DNA from: JBFHFS01 sp041583495
GTDB taxonomy: Bacteria; Bacteroidota; Bacteroidia; Bacteroidales; Marinilabiliaceae
Reading direction: 5' to 3'
Assembly (NCBI GenBank): GCA_041583495.1
Contig: JBFHFS010000017.1
Location: 1-64,000 of the forward strand
Length of the DNA stretch: 64,000 bases
Of this stretch, positions 1-9,424 are shown piece after piece (the first letter of the stretch is position 1; each line of letters starts with the position of its first letter). The translations under genes were made by a program, and so were the position numbers. Below the pieces are notes generated by a model that saw only the letters and a list, made by a program, of their open reading frames with translations, was not told the DNA's origin and did not search any database.

Positions 1-1112
1 TTCAAAAGCGGCAGCTCCTTTTTTTTCATTATTGATCCACGGTTTTTGAGATTGCCTTCGGGCATTAAAAGACCTCCCAAGGTAATATTATCCCAAATCG
101 CAAATTGCCCATTGCCAATCTAATATCGCAAATCCTTGTTAACCTGCCCCTTCAGGGCGCGTGATCAAAGCATTCATATTACCCGAGGCGTTGCCATCGG
201 GCTGAAATAAGTTGGGCCTTCAGCCCGGGAAAATCTACCAATCTCCTTTTCACTTTTCTCTCCCGCAAAACGCTCATAGGAAAGCTGCTGCTCTCACTCC
301 CATTTTTACTTGTCCTCATGCCGGACGGGTACTGCCATAAGAAAGGAAGCAAAAAATCACCGCTGCCGTGAAAGGACTAAATTTTGTGGCCTTTGGCTAA
401 AAACAAAGAACTCGTCCTGCCGTCCTCAGACAGCTTTGTTTTTTTACACCTCAGGCCTCAAAATTCTAAACCCCCTTTCCCGGAGGCGGGTTCCTCAAAG
501 ACTTGAAAAAATGCTATGCCAAATCGCAAATTGCATATTGCAATTCTTTACCTTTTCTATATTGGTCCCCGTCAGGGACCCGGGAAACAAGCCTTTAGTA
601 CCCCCGGCTGCTTTCGTGCTAGGCACTTCGCGCCGGGGGCTATTCACCTTGGTCCCCTTCAGGGACACCGGATGCACCTTTTTTATTTGCTATCAGCTCC
701 CTTTAACCTTTAACCTTTCCCTTTTCCGCCTTTATAATCTCTTCTATCTCGCCCCTGACGGGGCTTCTGTCTATGGTGAATGGGCGTGATTTCTACCCAT
801 ATCTCGCCCCTGCCGGGGCTTTTTTTCCCTTCTTTTCCTTTAGTCTTTTATCTTCTCCCTCTTTTATCTTCGTTTTTTTCCCTTTAACTCCCGCAAAACG
901 CTCATAAGGAAGTTGGTAACCCACCTTCCCATTCCCGTAAAGCGGGACCAGCAGAGCTGGCTTGTATCCTTTAGCCTTTCCCTTTCTTCTAACCTCTAAC
1001 CTCCTCCTTCTATCTATCTCTCCATCTCTATTTATTTCTCTAACTTCTAACTTCTAACTTCCAACTCCCAACTTCTATCTTCTAACCTCTTATTTCTCTT
1101 TACCTTTTTCAC
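1..1112. repeat. Gene-free, repeat-rich intergenic region
   Basis: No convincing coding sequence is present. Visible repeats are: a 16-bp segment (CCAAATCGCAAATTGC) at 93-108 and 519-534; a 19-bp segment (CTCCCGCAAAACGCTCATA) at 260-278 and 888-906; two GTCCCC..GGGAC dyads near 563-581 and 650-668; and two copies of TATCTCGCCCCTGnCGGGGCT at 745-765 and 800-820. The last copy is followed by seven T, so it could terminate transcription. 182-249 is a copy of an element also found at 27034-27103. From about 960 to 1110 the top strand is a pyrimidine-rich tract with degenerate TAACTTC heptads (1041-1091). This lies just beyond the 3' end of the minus-strand GH3 gene. Short dyads of this sort are common between genes in Bacteroidota. 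Confidence 0.75.
182..249. repeat. Dispersed intergenic repeat, copy A
   Basis: This roughly 68-bp segment begins CCCGAGGCGTTG and contains the dyad CGGGCTGAA..TTCAGCCCG. It ends in AATCTACCAATCTCCTTT. It matches 27034-27103 with only a few substitutions and a 2-bp length change. The two copies are about 27 kb apart in unrelated intergenic regions, so this is a dispersed non-coding repeat. Confidence 0.75.
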
Positions 1113-3368
1113 TTACTCCAATGTAAATGATGCCTGCAAACCATCCACCGAGCTGGGTCCAACCCAAACGTCAAAATCACCCGGTTCGACCAGGAACGCT
1201 CCTTTTTCGTCGTAAAAGCCTAATTCATTGGCGGTAAGCATGAAGCTGACCTTTGCTGTTTCCCCTGCTTTTACCAAAATCTTTTCAAACCCTTTCAATT
1301 CCTTAACCGGCCTCACCACACTGGCAACACGGTCCCATATATACAGCTGAACCACTTCGTCACCATCCAGGTTGCTGACATTGGATACAGAGGCACTCAC
1401 TTCAACCTCACGGGATCCAACTACCTTAACCTGCAAATCTGAATATTCGAATTTGGAGTAACTCAAACCGAAGCCAAACGGATAAAGGGGCGAATTCTCC
1501 TCATCGGTGTAGTGCGACCAGAATACACTTCCTCCGGAACCTTCCGGACGACCGGTATTAAACTTGTTGTAATAGATAGGGCATTGTCCCACGCTGCGGG
1601 GGAAGCTCATGGGTAACTTGCCCGAAGGATTAACCTCACCAAACAAAACATCGGCGATGGCATTACCCGATTGGGTTCCCAGCTGCCAGGCCTCAACAAT
1701 GGCGGGAATGTTTTCTGCAGCCCAGGGTATCGCCAGAGGGCGCCCATTGGTCAATACTAAAACCACCTTCTTGTTGACCCGATAAACCGCTTCCAATAGT
1801 TCTTGCTGAACACCCGGTATATCAATATTGGTGCGGCTTCGGCCTTCTCCTGTCATAAAACCATGCTCTCCCAGCACCATCACTACCACATCGGAATTGG
1901 TTGCCAATCGGATGGCCTCTTTGAATCCGCTTTTGTCGGTGGTATTTATGTCTAGTTCAGAAACAAAATTTGCCTCACCCGTAACCACATCTGCCCCTTT
2001 GGCATAGCTAAAATTGGATGTATGTTTTTTTAATCCTTCTAAAACAGAAACGGCAGTTTCATCGTCGGAGCCTATCCGCCAGCTTCCTAGCGGACTTGTT
2101 TTATCATCGGCCAGGGCACCAATAACGCCGATTCGTTTTTGATCTTTAGCCAATGGCAGTAGGTTACCTTCATTTTTTAACAGAACGATGGATTTACGGG
2201 CTATATCTAACGCGGCTTCCTGATGATCAGGGTGATATAACAACTCTTTTTCACGTGCTTCGTCGCAATATTTATAGGGGTCGTCGAAAAGCCCGAGTTC
2301 ATATTTCAACCGAAGGATTCTTCCGGCCGCCTCATCAATAATCGATTCCTCTACCTGGCCTTCCTTTACAAGATCCTCCAAATGATGGACATAAGCATAC
2401 GATTCCATATCCATATCGCAGCCTGCCCGGGCAGCGTGGATGGAGGCTTCTTTTAAACCGGCAGCAAAGCCATGGTTAACCATTTCTGCCACACTGCCCC
2501 AATCGGAAACAACAAAACCTTTAAAACCCCATTCTCCTTTTAAGATCTCGCGCTGTAAAAAGGCGTTACCGGTGGCAGGAACGCCGTTAACAATATTAAA
2601 AGCGTTCATCACCGTTTTAACATCCGCGTCAACAGCTGCTTTAAACGGAGGCAGCACGATATTATACAGGGTAGAGGTTCCAAAGTCTACCGTATTGTAC
2701 TCTTTACCTGCTTCAACAAAACCATACCCGGCAAAGTGTTTGGCACAGGCTGCAATGGTATTGTTTGCCGACAAGTCGTCCCCCTGAAAACCTTTGATTC
2801 GGGCCACACCTATTTTAGCACCCAGGTAAGGATCTTCTCCGGCGCCTTCCATCACACGTCCCCAGCGGGCATCGCGGTAGATATCGACCATAGGGGCAAA
2901 AGTCCAGTTAATGCCGATGGCCGAAGCCTCGACAGCTGCCACACGGGCTGACTTTTCCATGGCCTTCAGATCCCAGCTGGCAGCTTCACCCAATGGGATA
3001 GGAGCCAGGGTTTTATGTCCGTGGATCACGTCCAGCCCAAAGATTAACGGAATACCCAGGCGGGTTTCTTCCACAGCTATTTTCTGTAAAGCCCGGACTT
3101 GCTCCGCACCGGTAACATTTAAGAACGATCCTACCAGACCCTGCTTTACGTGTTCGTACTTCTGCTGGGCACTGCCGTCGGTTGGAGCGGGTCCTGTAGC
3201 ATCGAAAAATCCGTTGTACTGAACCATCTGTCCCACTTTTTCCTTCAGGGTCATTTCAGCGAGTAAGTGATTTACCTTCTGATCTATATCATCACCTGAT
3301 TCTTTTTTTTGCTGACATGCAGCCAGTGTGATGATTGTAAAAATCCCGATAATGATAATTCTGGTCAT
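1113..3368 (-). CDS. GH3 beta-glucosidase lipoprotein
   Basis: 751-residue glycoside hydrolase family 3 enzyme, expected to release glucose from the non-reducing ends of beta-gluco-oligosaccharides. The N-terminus is a lipoprotein signal (lipobox LAAC, Cys near 18), so it is anchored to a membrane. The (beta/alpha)8 domain carries KHFAGYG and the nucleophile motif FVVSDWGSV (Asp in SDW, near residue 285). The alpha/beta sandwich follows (VMVLGEHGFMTGEGRSR), then a C-terminal Fn3-like domain from about 660. It is the last gene of the minus-strand beta-glucan locus, separated from the GH30 upstream by a 400-bp repeat-containing gap. It may therefore be partly uncoupled from that operon. The GH3 assignment is firm; the exact linkage specificity is inferred from its GH16/GH30 neighbours. 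Confidence 0.93.
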   Translation of the reverse strand: MTRIIIIGIFTIITLAACQQKKESGDDIDQKVNHLLAEMTLKEKVGQMVQYNGFFDATGPAPTDGSAQQKYEHVKQGLVGSFLNVTGAEQVRALQKIAVEETRLGIPLIFGLDVIHGHKTLAPIPLGEAASWDLKAMEKSARVAAVEASAIGINWTFAPMVDIYRDARWGRVMEGAGEDPYLGAKIGVARIKGFQGDDLSANNTIAACAKHFAGYGFVEAGKEYNTVDFGTSTLYNIVLPPFKAAVDADVKTVMNAFNIVNGVPATGNAFLQREILKGEWGFKGFVVSDWGSVAEMVNHGFAAGLKEASIHAARAGCDMDMESYAYVHHLEDLVKEGQVEESIIDEAAGRILRLKYELGLFDDPYKYCDEAREKELLYHPDHQEAALDIARKSIVLLKNEGNLLPLAKDQKRIGVIGALADDKTSPLGSWRIGSDDETAVSVLEGLKKHTSNFSYAKGADVVTGEANFVSELDINTTDKSGFKEAIRLATNSDVVVMVLGEHGFMTGEGRSRTNIDIPGVQQELLEAVYRVNKKVVLVLTNGRPLAIPWAAENIPAIVEAWQLGTQSGNAIADVLFGEVNPSGKLPMSFPRSVGQCPIYYNKFNTGRPEGSGGSVFWSHYTDEENSPLYPFGFGLSYSKFEYSDLQVKVVGSREVEVSASVSNVSNLDGDEVVQLYIWDRVASVVRPVKELKGFEKILVKAGETAKVSFMLTANELGFYDEKGAFLVEPGDFDVWVGPSSVDGLQASFTLE

Positions 3369-3768
3369 ATTTTCATCCGTTTAAATTAATACCCTTAGTG
3401 CCTGTTTATGTAATTTGGAAACTACTTTGTGTTTCCTTACCACTCGTTTTATTTCACCTCCTGTTTCACTGGCGGTTTTTCATTTTTTAGTCCTTAGCTC
3501 TTTTCCCTCGCAATAACCCCGGTTTTCAGCTGGTTCCCCTTGAGGGGTTACAGAGTTGAAAACAATGAAATCGAGCATTTCGGGGTTAAAAAACTAAATT
3601 TAAACAATCTCTTGATAATTACCTGTTTTTTAGTCTGCTCCTAATAGTAAAATACCACTGAATCCCCTTGTGGGGAATTTTAGATTTTATTGAATTTCAA
3701 CTGGTTCCCCTTAAGGGGTTAGGGGTAAAAAAGTTGAAAACAATGAAATCGGGCACTTCGGGGTGGAC
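3369..3768. repeat. Intergenic gap with imperfect direct repeat
   Basis: Two related segments, 3527-3586 and 3698-3764, both hold CTGGTTCCCCTTnAGGGGTT, then AGTTGAAAACAATGAAATCG, then a GCAnTTCGGGGT tail. A further dyad, AATCCCCTTGTGGGGA, lies at about 3660-3675. No open reading frame and no TAnnTTTG box on the minus strand were seen. GH3 is thus either read through from the upstream genes or uses a promoter that I cannot recognise. Confidence 0.65.
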
Positions 3769-5247
3769 TCAATAAATTAAGGTCTGAATCGAACGGGCAG
3801 GCATGTTCACAACAGCCATATAATCATCAATATACAGAGAATATTTAACTGCCTGGTCTGATTTATTCATGACAACGGTTGTGATTTTTCCATCCGGCTT
3901 GATAAATGAGGTGCTTAACAATTTGGAAAAACTGGATGCCGTGCTGATTCGCTTATCCCCGGGAGCTATGAACTTTGAAAAGTGGCCGATAAAATAATAG
4001 GAGGGCGTATAAATCAGCTCATCGGTTTGCGTATCCGCATGAATGGGAGAAAAGCAAAAATTACCCACATGGTTGGGGCCACCTTTTTCATCCAAAAGAA
4101 TATTCCAGTCGGTCCACCCCACAGTTCCATTGTTAAAATCGTTAATCATCGATTCCCCATAACGTTCTCCATTTGACCATCGTTGGTATCCTTCCTGAGT
4201 GAAACTTTCGTTACATCCTTCGGTAAACATTAACTTTTTATCCGGGAATGCTTCCTGCACGGTACGCAGGTTCTTCCACATGGCGTCTCCCCCACGCCAG
4301 GTTTCATACCAGTGAAATCCTGTTCCCCAGGCATATTTGGCTGCCTCAGGGTCGCCCAGTACCGTATTGGCTCTATCCACAATCAGGTCCCGATTATGAT
4401 CCCAGACAATAATTTTTTTATCTCCCAACCCTTCCTTCTTCAGGGTGGGTCCCAGATAATTCTTTAAAAAATCGCGCTCTTCGGCGGCTGTGTAAATGCA
4501 CGACTCCCAACGTTGAACGGCCATGGGTTCATTTTGGATGGTCAATCCCCAAATGGGCATGCCCTCTTTCTCGTACTCCTTAATAAATTTAGCGTAATAA
4601 TTTGCCCAGGCCTGGTAGTATTCGGGCAGCAGTTTTCCACCCTGAAGCATCGTGTTGTTATCTTTCATGAACGCCGGAGGGCTCCAGGGACTGACATAAA
4701 AGGTAATCGTTCCATTTCTGCTTTCAATAGCCCTTTTTATGAAAGGTATCCGGTACTTTTTGTCGTGCTCAATAGAAAAAGTCTCCAGCTCTTTATCTCC
4801 CTCCTTAATGTAGGTGTAGCTGCCGCTGCTAAAATCACAACTATGGATATGGGTACGTAGCAACGAATAGGAAATGCCGTTTTTGCCGTAATAGGCATTT
4901 AGCAATTCCTGTTGTTTTTCGGCCGATAATTTAGCGAAAACTTCTGCTGAGGCATCCGTGATGGCCCCTCCTATACCCAATAATGTTTGAAAGGTTTTTT
5001 GGGGATTAACAAACACAGCGTTTTCTGTTTCCAGGGCTTGTTGAGCTTTAACAAACGAAATATCAGCTGTTTTGGTCAGTTTTAGTTCCGAATCCTGTGC
5101 ACTTGTATACACCTCAATTTTTCGATCCTTTCCACTGAAACTATATTTGTCAGCGTTTTCTGCTTGTCCCGCATTAGAATTGTTGGATGTGCAACTGCTC
5201 ATTCCCAGCGCTGCTAAAACCACAAGTATATTTCTCCTTCTCATCAT
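3769..5247 (-). CDS. GH30 glycosidase lipoprotein (first)
   Basis: 492-residue GH30 family enzyme (glucosylceramidase/beta-1,6-glucanase type). The signal is of lipoprotein type (lipobox MSSC, Cys near 19). The acid/base Glu is in TIQNEPMAVQRWESC and the nucleophile Glu in KLMFTEGCNE, the expected pair on strands 4 and 7 of the barrel. A short C-terminal beta-sandwich side domain follows (VVMNKSDQAVKYSLYIDDY). Many GH30 enzymes in Bacteroidota beta-glucan loci cleave beta-1,6-glucosyl branches, as in the characterised beta-1,6-glucan locus of Bacteroides thetaiotaomicron; that specificity is inferred here. It lies 51 bp downstream of a second, divergent GH30 in the same operon. The start is a double ATG. 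Confidence 0.93.
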   Translation of the reverse strand: MMRRRNILVVLAALGMSSCTSNNSNAGQAENADKYSFSGKDRKIEVYTSAQDSELKLTKTADISFVKAQQALETENAVFVNPQKTFQTLLGIGGAITDASAEVFAKLSAEKQQELLNAYYGKNGISYSLLRTHIHSCDFSSGSYTYIKEGDKELETFSIEHDKKYRIPFIKRAIESRNGTITFYVSPWSPPAFMKDNNTMLQGGKLLPEYYQAWANYYAKFIKEYEKEGMPIWGLTIQNEPMAVQRWESCIYTAAEERDFLKNYLGPTLKKEGLGDKKIIVWDHNRDLIVDRANTVLGDPEAAKYAWGTGFHWYETWRGGDAMWKNLRTVQEAFPDKKLMFTEGCNESFTQEGYQRWSNGERYGESMINDFNNGTVGWTDWNILLDEKGGPNHVGNFCFSPIHADTQTDELIYTPSYYFIGHFSKFIAPGDKRISTASSFSKLLSTSFIKPDGKITTVVMNKSDQAVKYSLYIDDYMAVVNMPARSIQTLIY

Positions 5248-5298
5248 TTTAGTTGTATTTTAATATTTTCTGAACAATAATCATTGTGTTTGTTAAGC

Positions 5299-6777
5299 TT
5301 AATCCCAGATGTAAGTTCCCACGGCTCCGCTCCACAAAGCTGAAGTGAAGATCTTACCGTTATACCGGATGTTGAATTTTGTGGAAATGGAAGTTCCGTT
5401 ATTCAATACAATCAACACCTTTTTTCCTTCAGTGGTTAAAAAAGCGACCGTTTGCAGCTCATCGCTGGTATCAGATTTGATGCGAATGGATCCCGGTCGA
5501 ACAAATTTGGAAGCATGTGCGATGATGTAATAGCTTACATTTCGGGTAAATGAATTGCCGGTTATGGTTAATGCACCCTGACACATGCTGCAGCCTCCAT
5601 CGGTGTGAGGATTAAAATATTGATCGGAGGCTAAGTTCCACTCCAATACGTTTCTACTCCAATTTCTGGTGGCTCCAATTATTAGGGTGCCGACATGCCA
5701 TTTTAAGTCACCCGCAAAATCTCCATTTGAGCCTGTCCATTGTTCCGTGAAATATAAATTCTTGTCAGGAAACTGAGCCTTTACTGTGCTCATACTTCCA
5801 ATCTCGCCTGCATACAAGTGAAAGGCAGATCCATCAATGTATTTATTGGCTTGCGAATCATTTAAAACGGTTAATGGATAGTCAATGCGATCCAGGTTGT
5901 GATCGTAAATAATAATTTTAGTTTTGATATTGCTCTCCTCGAACCTTGGGCCCAGGGCCGTTTTTATAAAGTCGGCCTGATCTTCGGCACTCATGTACAT
6001 ACTTGGGTTATTTCCATCGTGCAGGGGCTCATTTTGGACCGTGATGGCATCGATGGTGATACCTTCCCCGGCCATCCACTGAATGTATTTGACAAAGAAA
6101 CGGGCATAAACATCGTAGTACTCTTTTTTTAACGCACCCCCCATAAAACTTTTGTTGGTTTTCATCCACGTTGGGGGCGTCCAGGGAGAGGCCAGTATCT
6201 TAATATCCGGATTCAATTGAATTATTTGCTTTAAAACCGGTAACAGGTCTTCCCGCTCTTCTTCCAAACTGAAGTAATCAAGGTTCAAATCGGGCTCCCC
6301 ATCAGGGGTTTCATCATAGGTAAAGGGTTCAGCACTCAAATCGGAGGCACCCAGACTAATTCGGATATAACTTACGCCTATTGAATTACCCGTTGTCAGA
6401 AAGAGTTCATTGAGCAACTCAACTCTCTTTTGTTCTGTCATTTGATTTATTACCGTTGCACTTCCTCCGGTTAAGGCAAAACCAAAACCATCTATCTCCT
6501 GATAAGTCTGAGTCGAGTCAACATCAATGGTAACCAAGCCATCAGATGTAGCTTGCCGGGCCAGGCTATCCTGTTTCTCAAATAAAACGGATTTATTTCC
6601 CCTTGTCATCCAGAATTCAACCTCACCAGATGTAATTTCAACCTGCGGATCCGTTTCCTTGTCTGGCGTTAGGGTATCATCATCTGCGCCGTTACCACAG
6701 GAGGTAACCGTAAACAGGCTTACCGCAATTACGACAAACAAATGGTTGAAAATAGTCTTCATTTTAAACTTAGCCAT
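5299..6777 (-). CDS. GH30 glycosidase lipoprotein (second)
   Basis: 492-residue GH30 enzyme, clearly divergent from the neighbouring GH30 of equal length. It has a lipoprotein signal (lipobox VTSC) followed by an acidic Asp/Glu/Thr linker. The acid/base Glu is in TVQNEPLHDGNNPS and the nucleophile Glu in LYFTEQWTGS. IDGFGFALTGGSA and ILASPWTPPTWMK are typical conserved GH30 segments. The intergenic distance to the upstream GH16 is only 15 bp, so the two are surely cotranscribed. A second in-frame ATG lies five codons in (6762), just before a basic residue, and could be the true start. Having two GH30s suggests a division of labour, for example endo versus exo or beta-1,6 versus beta-1,3 branch removal; this is inference. 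Confidence 0.92.
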   Translation of the reverse strand: MAKFKMKTIFNHLFVVIAVSLFTVTSCGNGADDDTLTPDKETDPQVEITSGEVEFWMTRGNKSVLFEKQDSLARQATSDGLVTIDVDSTQTYQEIDGFGFALTGGSATVINQMTEQKRVELLNELFLTTGNSIGVSYIRISLGASDLSAEPFTYDETPDGEPDLNLDYFSLEEEREDLLPVLKQIIQLNPDIKILASPWTPPTWMKTNKSFMGGALKKEYYDVYARFFVKYIQWMAGEGITIDAITVQNEPLHDGNNPSMYMSAEDQADFIKTALGPRFEESNIKTKIIIYDHNLDRIDYPLTVLNDSQANKYIDGSAFHLYAGEIGSMSTVKAQFPDKNLYFTEQWTGSNGDFAGDLKWHVGTLIIGATRNWSRNVLEWNLASDQYFNPHTDGGCSMCQGALTITGNSFTRNVSYYIIAHASKFVRPGSIRIKSDTSDELQTVAFLTTEGKKVLIVLNNGTSISTKFNIRYNGKIFTSALWSGAVGTYIWD

Positions 6778-6792
6778 CCTTTAGGTTCCGAT

Positions 6793-8346
6793 CTAATATT
6801 TCTGAAAAACACGCACATAATCAATCTCATAGGTGGTAGGCAAGGCATTTTCGTCCACCCCTAAATAACCGCCCCAGTCACCACCCCAGGCCAGGTTCAA
6901 TTTAAGGTAAAAGGGTTCGAAGAAAGGCCAGGTATCTTTATTATTTTGATGGTCGTTATTAAACGTGAAATAAACTTCACCATCGATAAGACCCTTAATA
7001 TAGTCTTCGGTCCATTCTACTGCATAAATATGAAATTCAGACTCTGCGGTAGAAATGTATTTTTCAGCTGTTTTTTGGGTGCCTAAAGAGTGGTTGTAAG
7101 CACTGCAATGGATTGATGAGGATACCCAATTGGGTCGGGCGCCCACTTCCTCCATAATATCAATTTCTCCATCGCCGGGCCATGAGGTAAAGTTTTTAGG
7201 CAACATCCAAAAGGCCGGCCAGGTACCCTTACCTGAAGGGAGCTTCAGCCGGGCTTCAAAATACCCGTAGGTCCAGCTCTCTTTGGTATTCATGCGGATA
7301 GACAAAACTTCATCTCCCGATTTTTTGGCAATAATTTTTAGCGTACCCTCTGAAATCATTGCACAGGTATCCTGACCTTTAACTCCTGCAATGTAATTTT
7401 GTATTTCATTGTTTCCCCATCCATTGTCCCCAGTCTCATACCACCATGTCTCAGAATGGGGCAGTGTCGCTTTTCCATCTACAGATAATGCATCGTTAAA
7501 TTCATCTTGCCAGATAAGCTCATACCCGACAGGGGTCGCAATTTCCGGTTGAATGTATTGGGCCGACTCCGGTTTGGAAAAACCGACTGTGGCATTAAAA
7601 CCCGTCCACACATAAATGGACGATAAGGATGGATTTTCAGTACAGTTAAGAGATACGATATTGATGTTTGGCCGGATGTTCAACTCAGACAAACTGTTAA
7701 ATGAACAATCCAAATTCCTGAGTAACTTAAGGGTTGATAAATCAATCTCTGTTAAATTGTTATCGCTGCAGTTCAATATCTCAAGGGCCGTGAAACTTTC
7801 AATCCCTTTTAAGGATGTAAGGCCCAGGTTGCTGACATTTAAGTTTGTTACCTTTGCAGCTTCATCTAAACTAAACAATCCATCTCCGTTGGAATCCAGA
7901 TTTTCTTTGGCATAGGTGTCTAACACGTCATCTTCGAATTCAACTTCCTGAATCAAAAATGATTGTGTGACGGAAATTTCTTTTGTAACCGTTACTGCGC
8001 TCAACTTAACGGTGGCCGTCCGGTCAGCCAAACTGTTATTCTCTGTTGTGGTAACTGTTACCGTTGTTTCTCCGTTATATCCCTTATCGGGCGAAACGAT
8101 ACACCAATCATCCGAAGGGGATATTGCATAACTGGTATTTGCTTTCACTGAGATGGTTTGAGTCGATGCCTCATGCGAAAAGGTTATTTCTTGGGGTGAA
8201 ACTTCAATGACAATCTCGCTATCGGTGATAGATTCACTCTTGCTGCATCCGAATCCCAAAAGTAAAATGCCCAACGTGAGTAAGGTCTTTACCGTATGAG
8301 GTGACTTTTTTATGCTCAAACTTGTACCCTTTAATAATTTTTTCAT
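6793..8346 (-). CDS. BACON-LRR-GH16 beta-glucanase lipoprotein
   Basis: 517-residue laminarinase-type enzyme. I placed the start at ATG 8346 rather than at a TTG ten codons upstream, because it gives a normal lipoprotein signal (LLLGFGCSKS). Domain order: signal; BACON domain (about residues 40-125, from VSPQEITFSHEASTQTISV); a short leucine-rich repeat block (about 150-235, with VTNLNVSNLGLTSLKGIESF, ALEILNCSDNNLTEIDLSTL); then the GH16 catalytic domain (about 265-517). The catalytic signature ExDxxE is present as GEIDIMEEVG. GH16 enzymes with this motif cut internal beta-1,3 or mixed-linkage glucan. An LRR block between BACON and GH16 is an unusual combination. Gene order with SusCD and GH30/GH3 supports a surface endo-glucanase. 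Confidence 0.93.
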   Translation of the reverse strand: MKKLLKGTSLSIKKSPHTVKTLLTLGILLLGFGCSKSESITDSEIVIEVSPQEITFSHEASTQTISVKANTSYAISPSDDWCIVSPDKGYNGETTVTVTTTENNSLADRTATVKLSAVTVTKEISVTQSFLIQEVEFEDDVLDTYAKENLDSNGDGLFSLDEAAKVTNLNVSNLGLTSLKGIESFTALEILNCSDNNLTEIDLSTLKLLRNLDCSFNSLSELNIRPNINIVSLNCTENPSLSSIYVWTGFNATVGFSKPESAQYIQPEIATPVGYELIWQDEFNDALSVDGKATLPHSETWWYETGDNGWGNNEIQNYIAGVKGQDTCAMISEGTLKIIAKKSGDEVLSIRMNTKESWTYGYFEARLKLPSGKGTWPAFWMLPKNFTSWPGDGEIDIMEEVGARPNWVSSSIHCSAYNHSLGTQKTAEKYISTAESEFHIYAVEWTEDYIKGLIDGEVYFTFNNDHQNNKDTWPFFEPFYLKLNLAWGGDWGGYLGVDENALPTTYEIDYVRVFQKY

Positions 8347-8416
8347 AATCCCGTAATCTCTTTTTCGCCTGATCAATCTTCAATAGATAATGCGCCAACC
8401 CCAATTACGGTGTGGT

Positions 8417-8447
8417 GTACCAGTCCGTTAGAAAAACGGACTGGTAC
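8417..8447 (-). other. Intercistronic perfect hairpin
   Basis: A 13-bp perfect inverted repeat (GTACCAGTCCGTT / AACGGACTGGTAC, loop AGAAA) lies in the 186-bp gap between the PKD lipoprotein gene and the GH16 gene. There is no T-run after it on the minus strand. It therefore looks like an mRNA-stabilising or processing stem, or an attenuating one, rather than a classical terminator. Confidence 0.6.
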
Positions 8448-8532
8448 CTTAAACACCGGAATAGTCATTAGTTCAATTAAAATGAGTGTTGATGGTTTTC
8501 TGTGAGAATAAGTCCCATCAACTTCAATCATC

Positions 8533-9405
8533 TTATTCCGAAACACCTCTGAGCTCAACATTCGTTACAGAGATACCATCCTGCATATTACTCCCTCCAC
8601 CTCTTATTACCAGGTAGGCTGTACCGCTGGCTGTTGCAGTAAACAAACCATTTGCTTCAGGGTTTGATGAAATAGTAGTAAACTTTTGTCCGAAGGCACT
8701 GGTTCCTGTCCCGGCCCATGTATTGATCGCTAGAAGAGAGCCACCATCACTATAATCACCACTTACAGTGGCCGGGTCTGCATATCCACAGTACACTTCA
8801 AACCATGTGTCAATACAGCCGGATGTAGAGCTTACGAACATATCAATTTGATAGCTGCGCCCCTCTACAACCTCGATTGGCTGATAGATTCCTTGACCAC
8901 TCCATCCGGATGCTGTCAAGGTTGCTTTATTGCCAGCAAATGTCCAGAGGCCACTTCCCCCGGGAACGCCTCCGATTGACCATTGGGCAATATCATCCTC
9001 AGAGGCAAATTTCCCACCCCTAACAAGGTTCCCTGCCACCGGATCGGAAGTCTCCACATTAACCGCAACAGACTTTTCCTGGCTGAATATTCCACCTGCT
9101 CCTGACACCCGGTGTTTGATAGTGTATTCTCCTGCATCAGGCAGAAACAGATCCACTAAATTGGCATCTGATACATACCCGATGCCATCATCAAAATCCC
9201 ACTGGTGACTGATGACATATTCATTGCTGTTGGAAGTTAATGTATAGTTATTGTCGGATACTGTTTCCACTGTAAAAGAAGCATCCAACATGTCGGAGGT
9301 TATTTTAATCTGGTCCTCATAGGTTTCCTGTGTACAGGAACCCACTGCTAAAGAAATAGCGAAGACCGCGGAAATACCTGAAATTATATTTACTATTCGT
9401 TTCAT
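8533..9405 (-). CDS. PKD-domain surface glycan-binding lipoprotein
   Basis: 290-residue lipoprotein (signal ISAVFAISLAVGSC). After the Cys there is a PKD-like domain (about residues 50-125; YVISHQWDFDDG, PDAGEYTIKHRVSG). A C-terminal beta-sandwich follows (about 130-288) resembling family 4/9-type carbohydrate-binding modules (NKATLTASGWSGQGIYQPI, SGTAYLVIRGGGS). There are no catalytic motifs. It is 19 bp downstream of susD, the place where SusE/SusF-like surface glycan-binding proteins usually lie. I infer that it captures beta-glucan at the cell surface. The binding-module class is a judgement from fold-like sequence features, not from a search. Confidence 0.8.
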   Translation of the reverse strand: MKRIVNIISGISAVFAISLAVGSCTQETYEDQIKITSDMLDASFTVETVSDNNYTLTSNSNEYVISHQWDFDDGIGYVSDANLVDLFLPDAGEYTIKHRVSGAGGIFSQEKSVAVNVETSDPVAGNLVRGGKFASEDDIAQWSIGGVPGGSGLWTFAGNKATLTASGWSGQGIYQPIEVVEGRSYQIDMFVSSTSGCIDTWFEVYCGYADPATVSGDYSDGGSLLAINTWAGTGTSAFGQKFTTISSNPEANGLFTATASGTAYLVIRGGGSNMQDGISVTNVELRGVSE

Positions 9406-9424
9406 CTGATTATCGTTTTATTTT

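Noticed and set aside
310..789. 159-codon plus-strand open frame in the leading intergenic region
   Set aside because: It runs through several palindromic repeats, has no signal peptide, domain or sensible composition, and starts from a weak codon context.
1..1112. CRISPR array or phage attachment region
   Set aside because: Repeats are short, unequal in spacing and palindromic; there are no regular spacers and no cas, integrase or transposase genes in the window.
3769..6777. Tandem GH30 genes as a recent duplication
   Set aside because: Both are 492 residues, but outside the catalytic motifs their sequences differ widely, including around the acid/base and nucleophile sites, so they are old paralogues or separately acquired.
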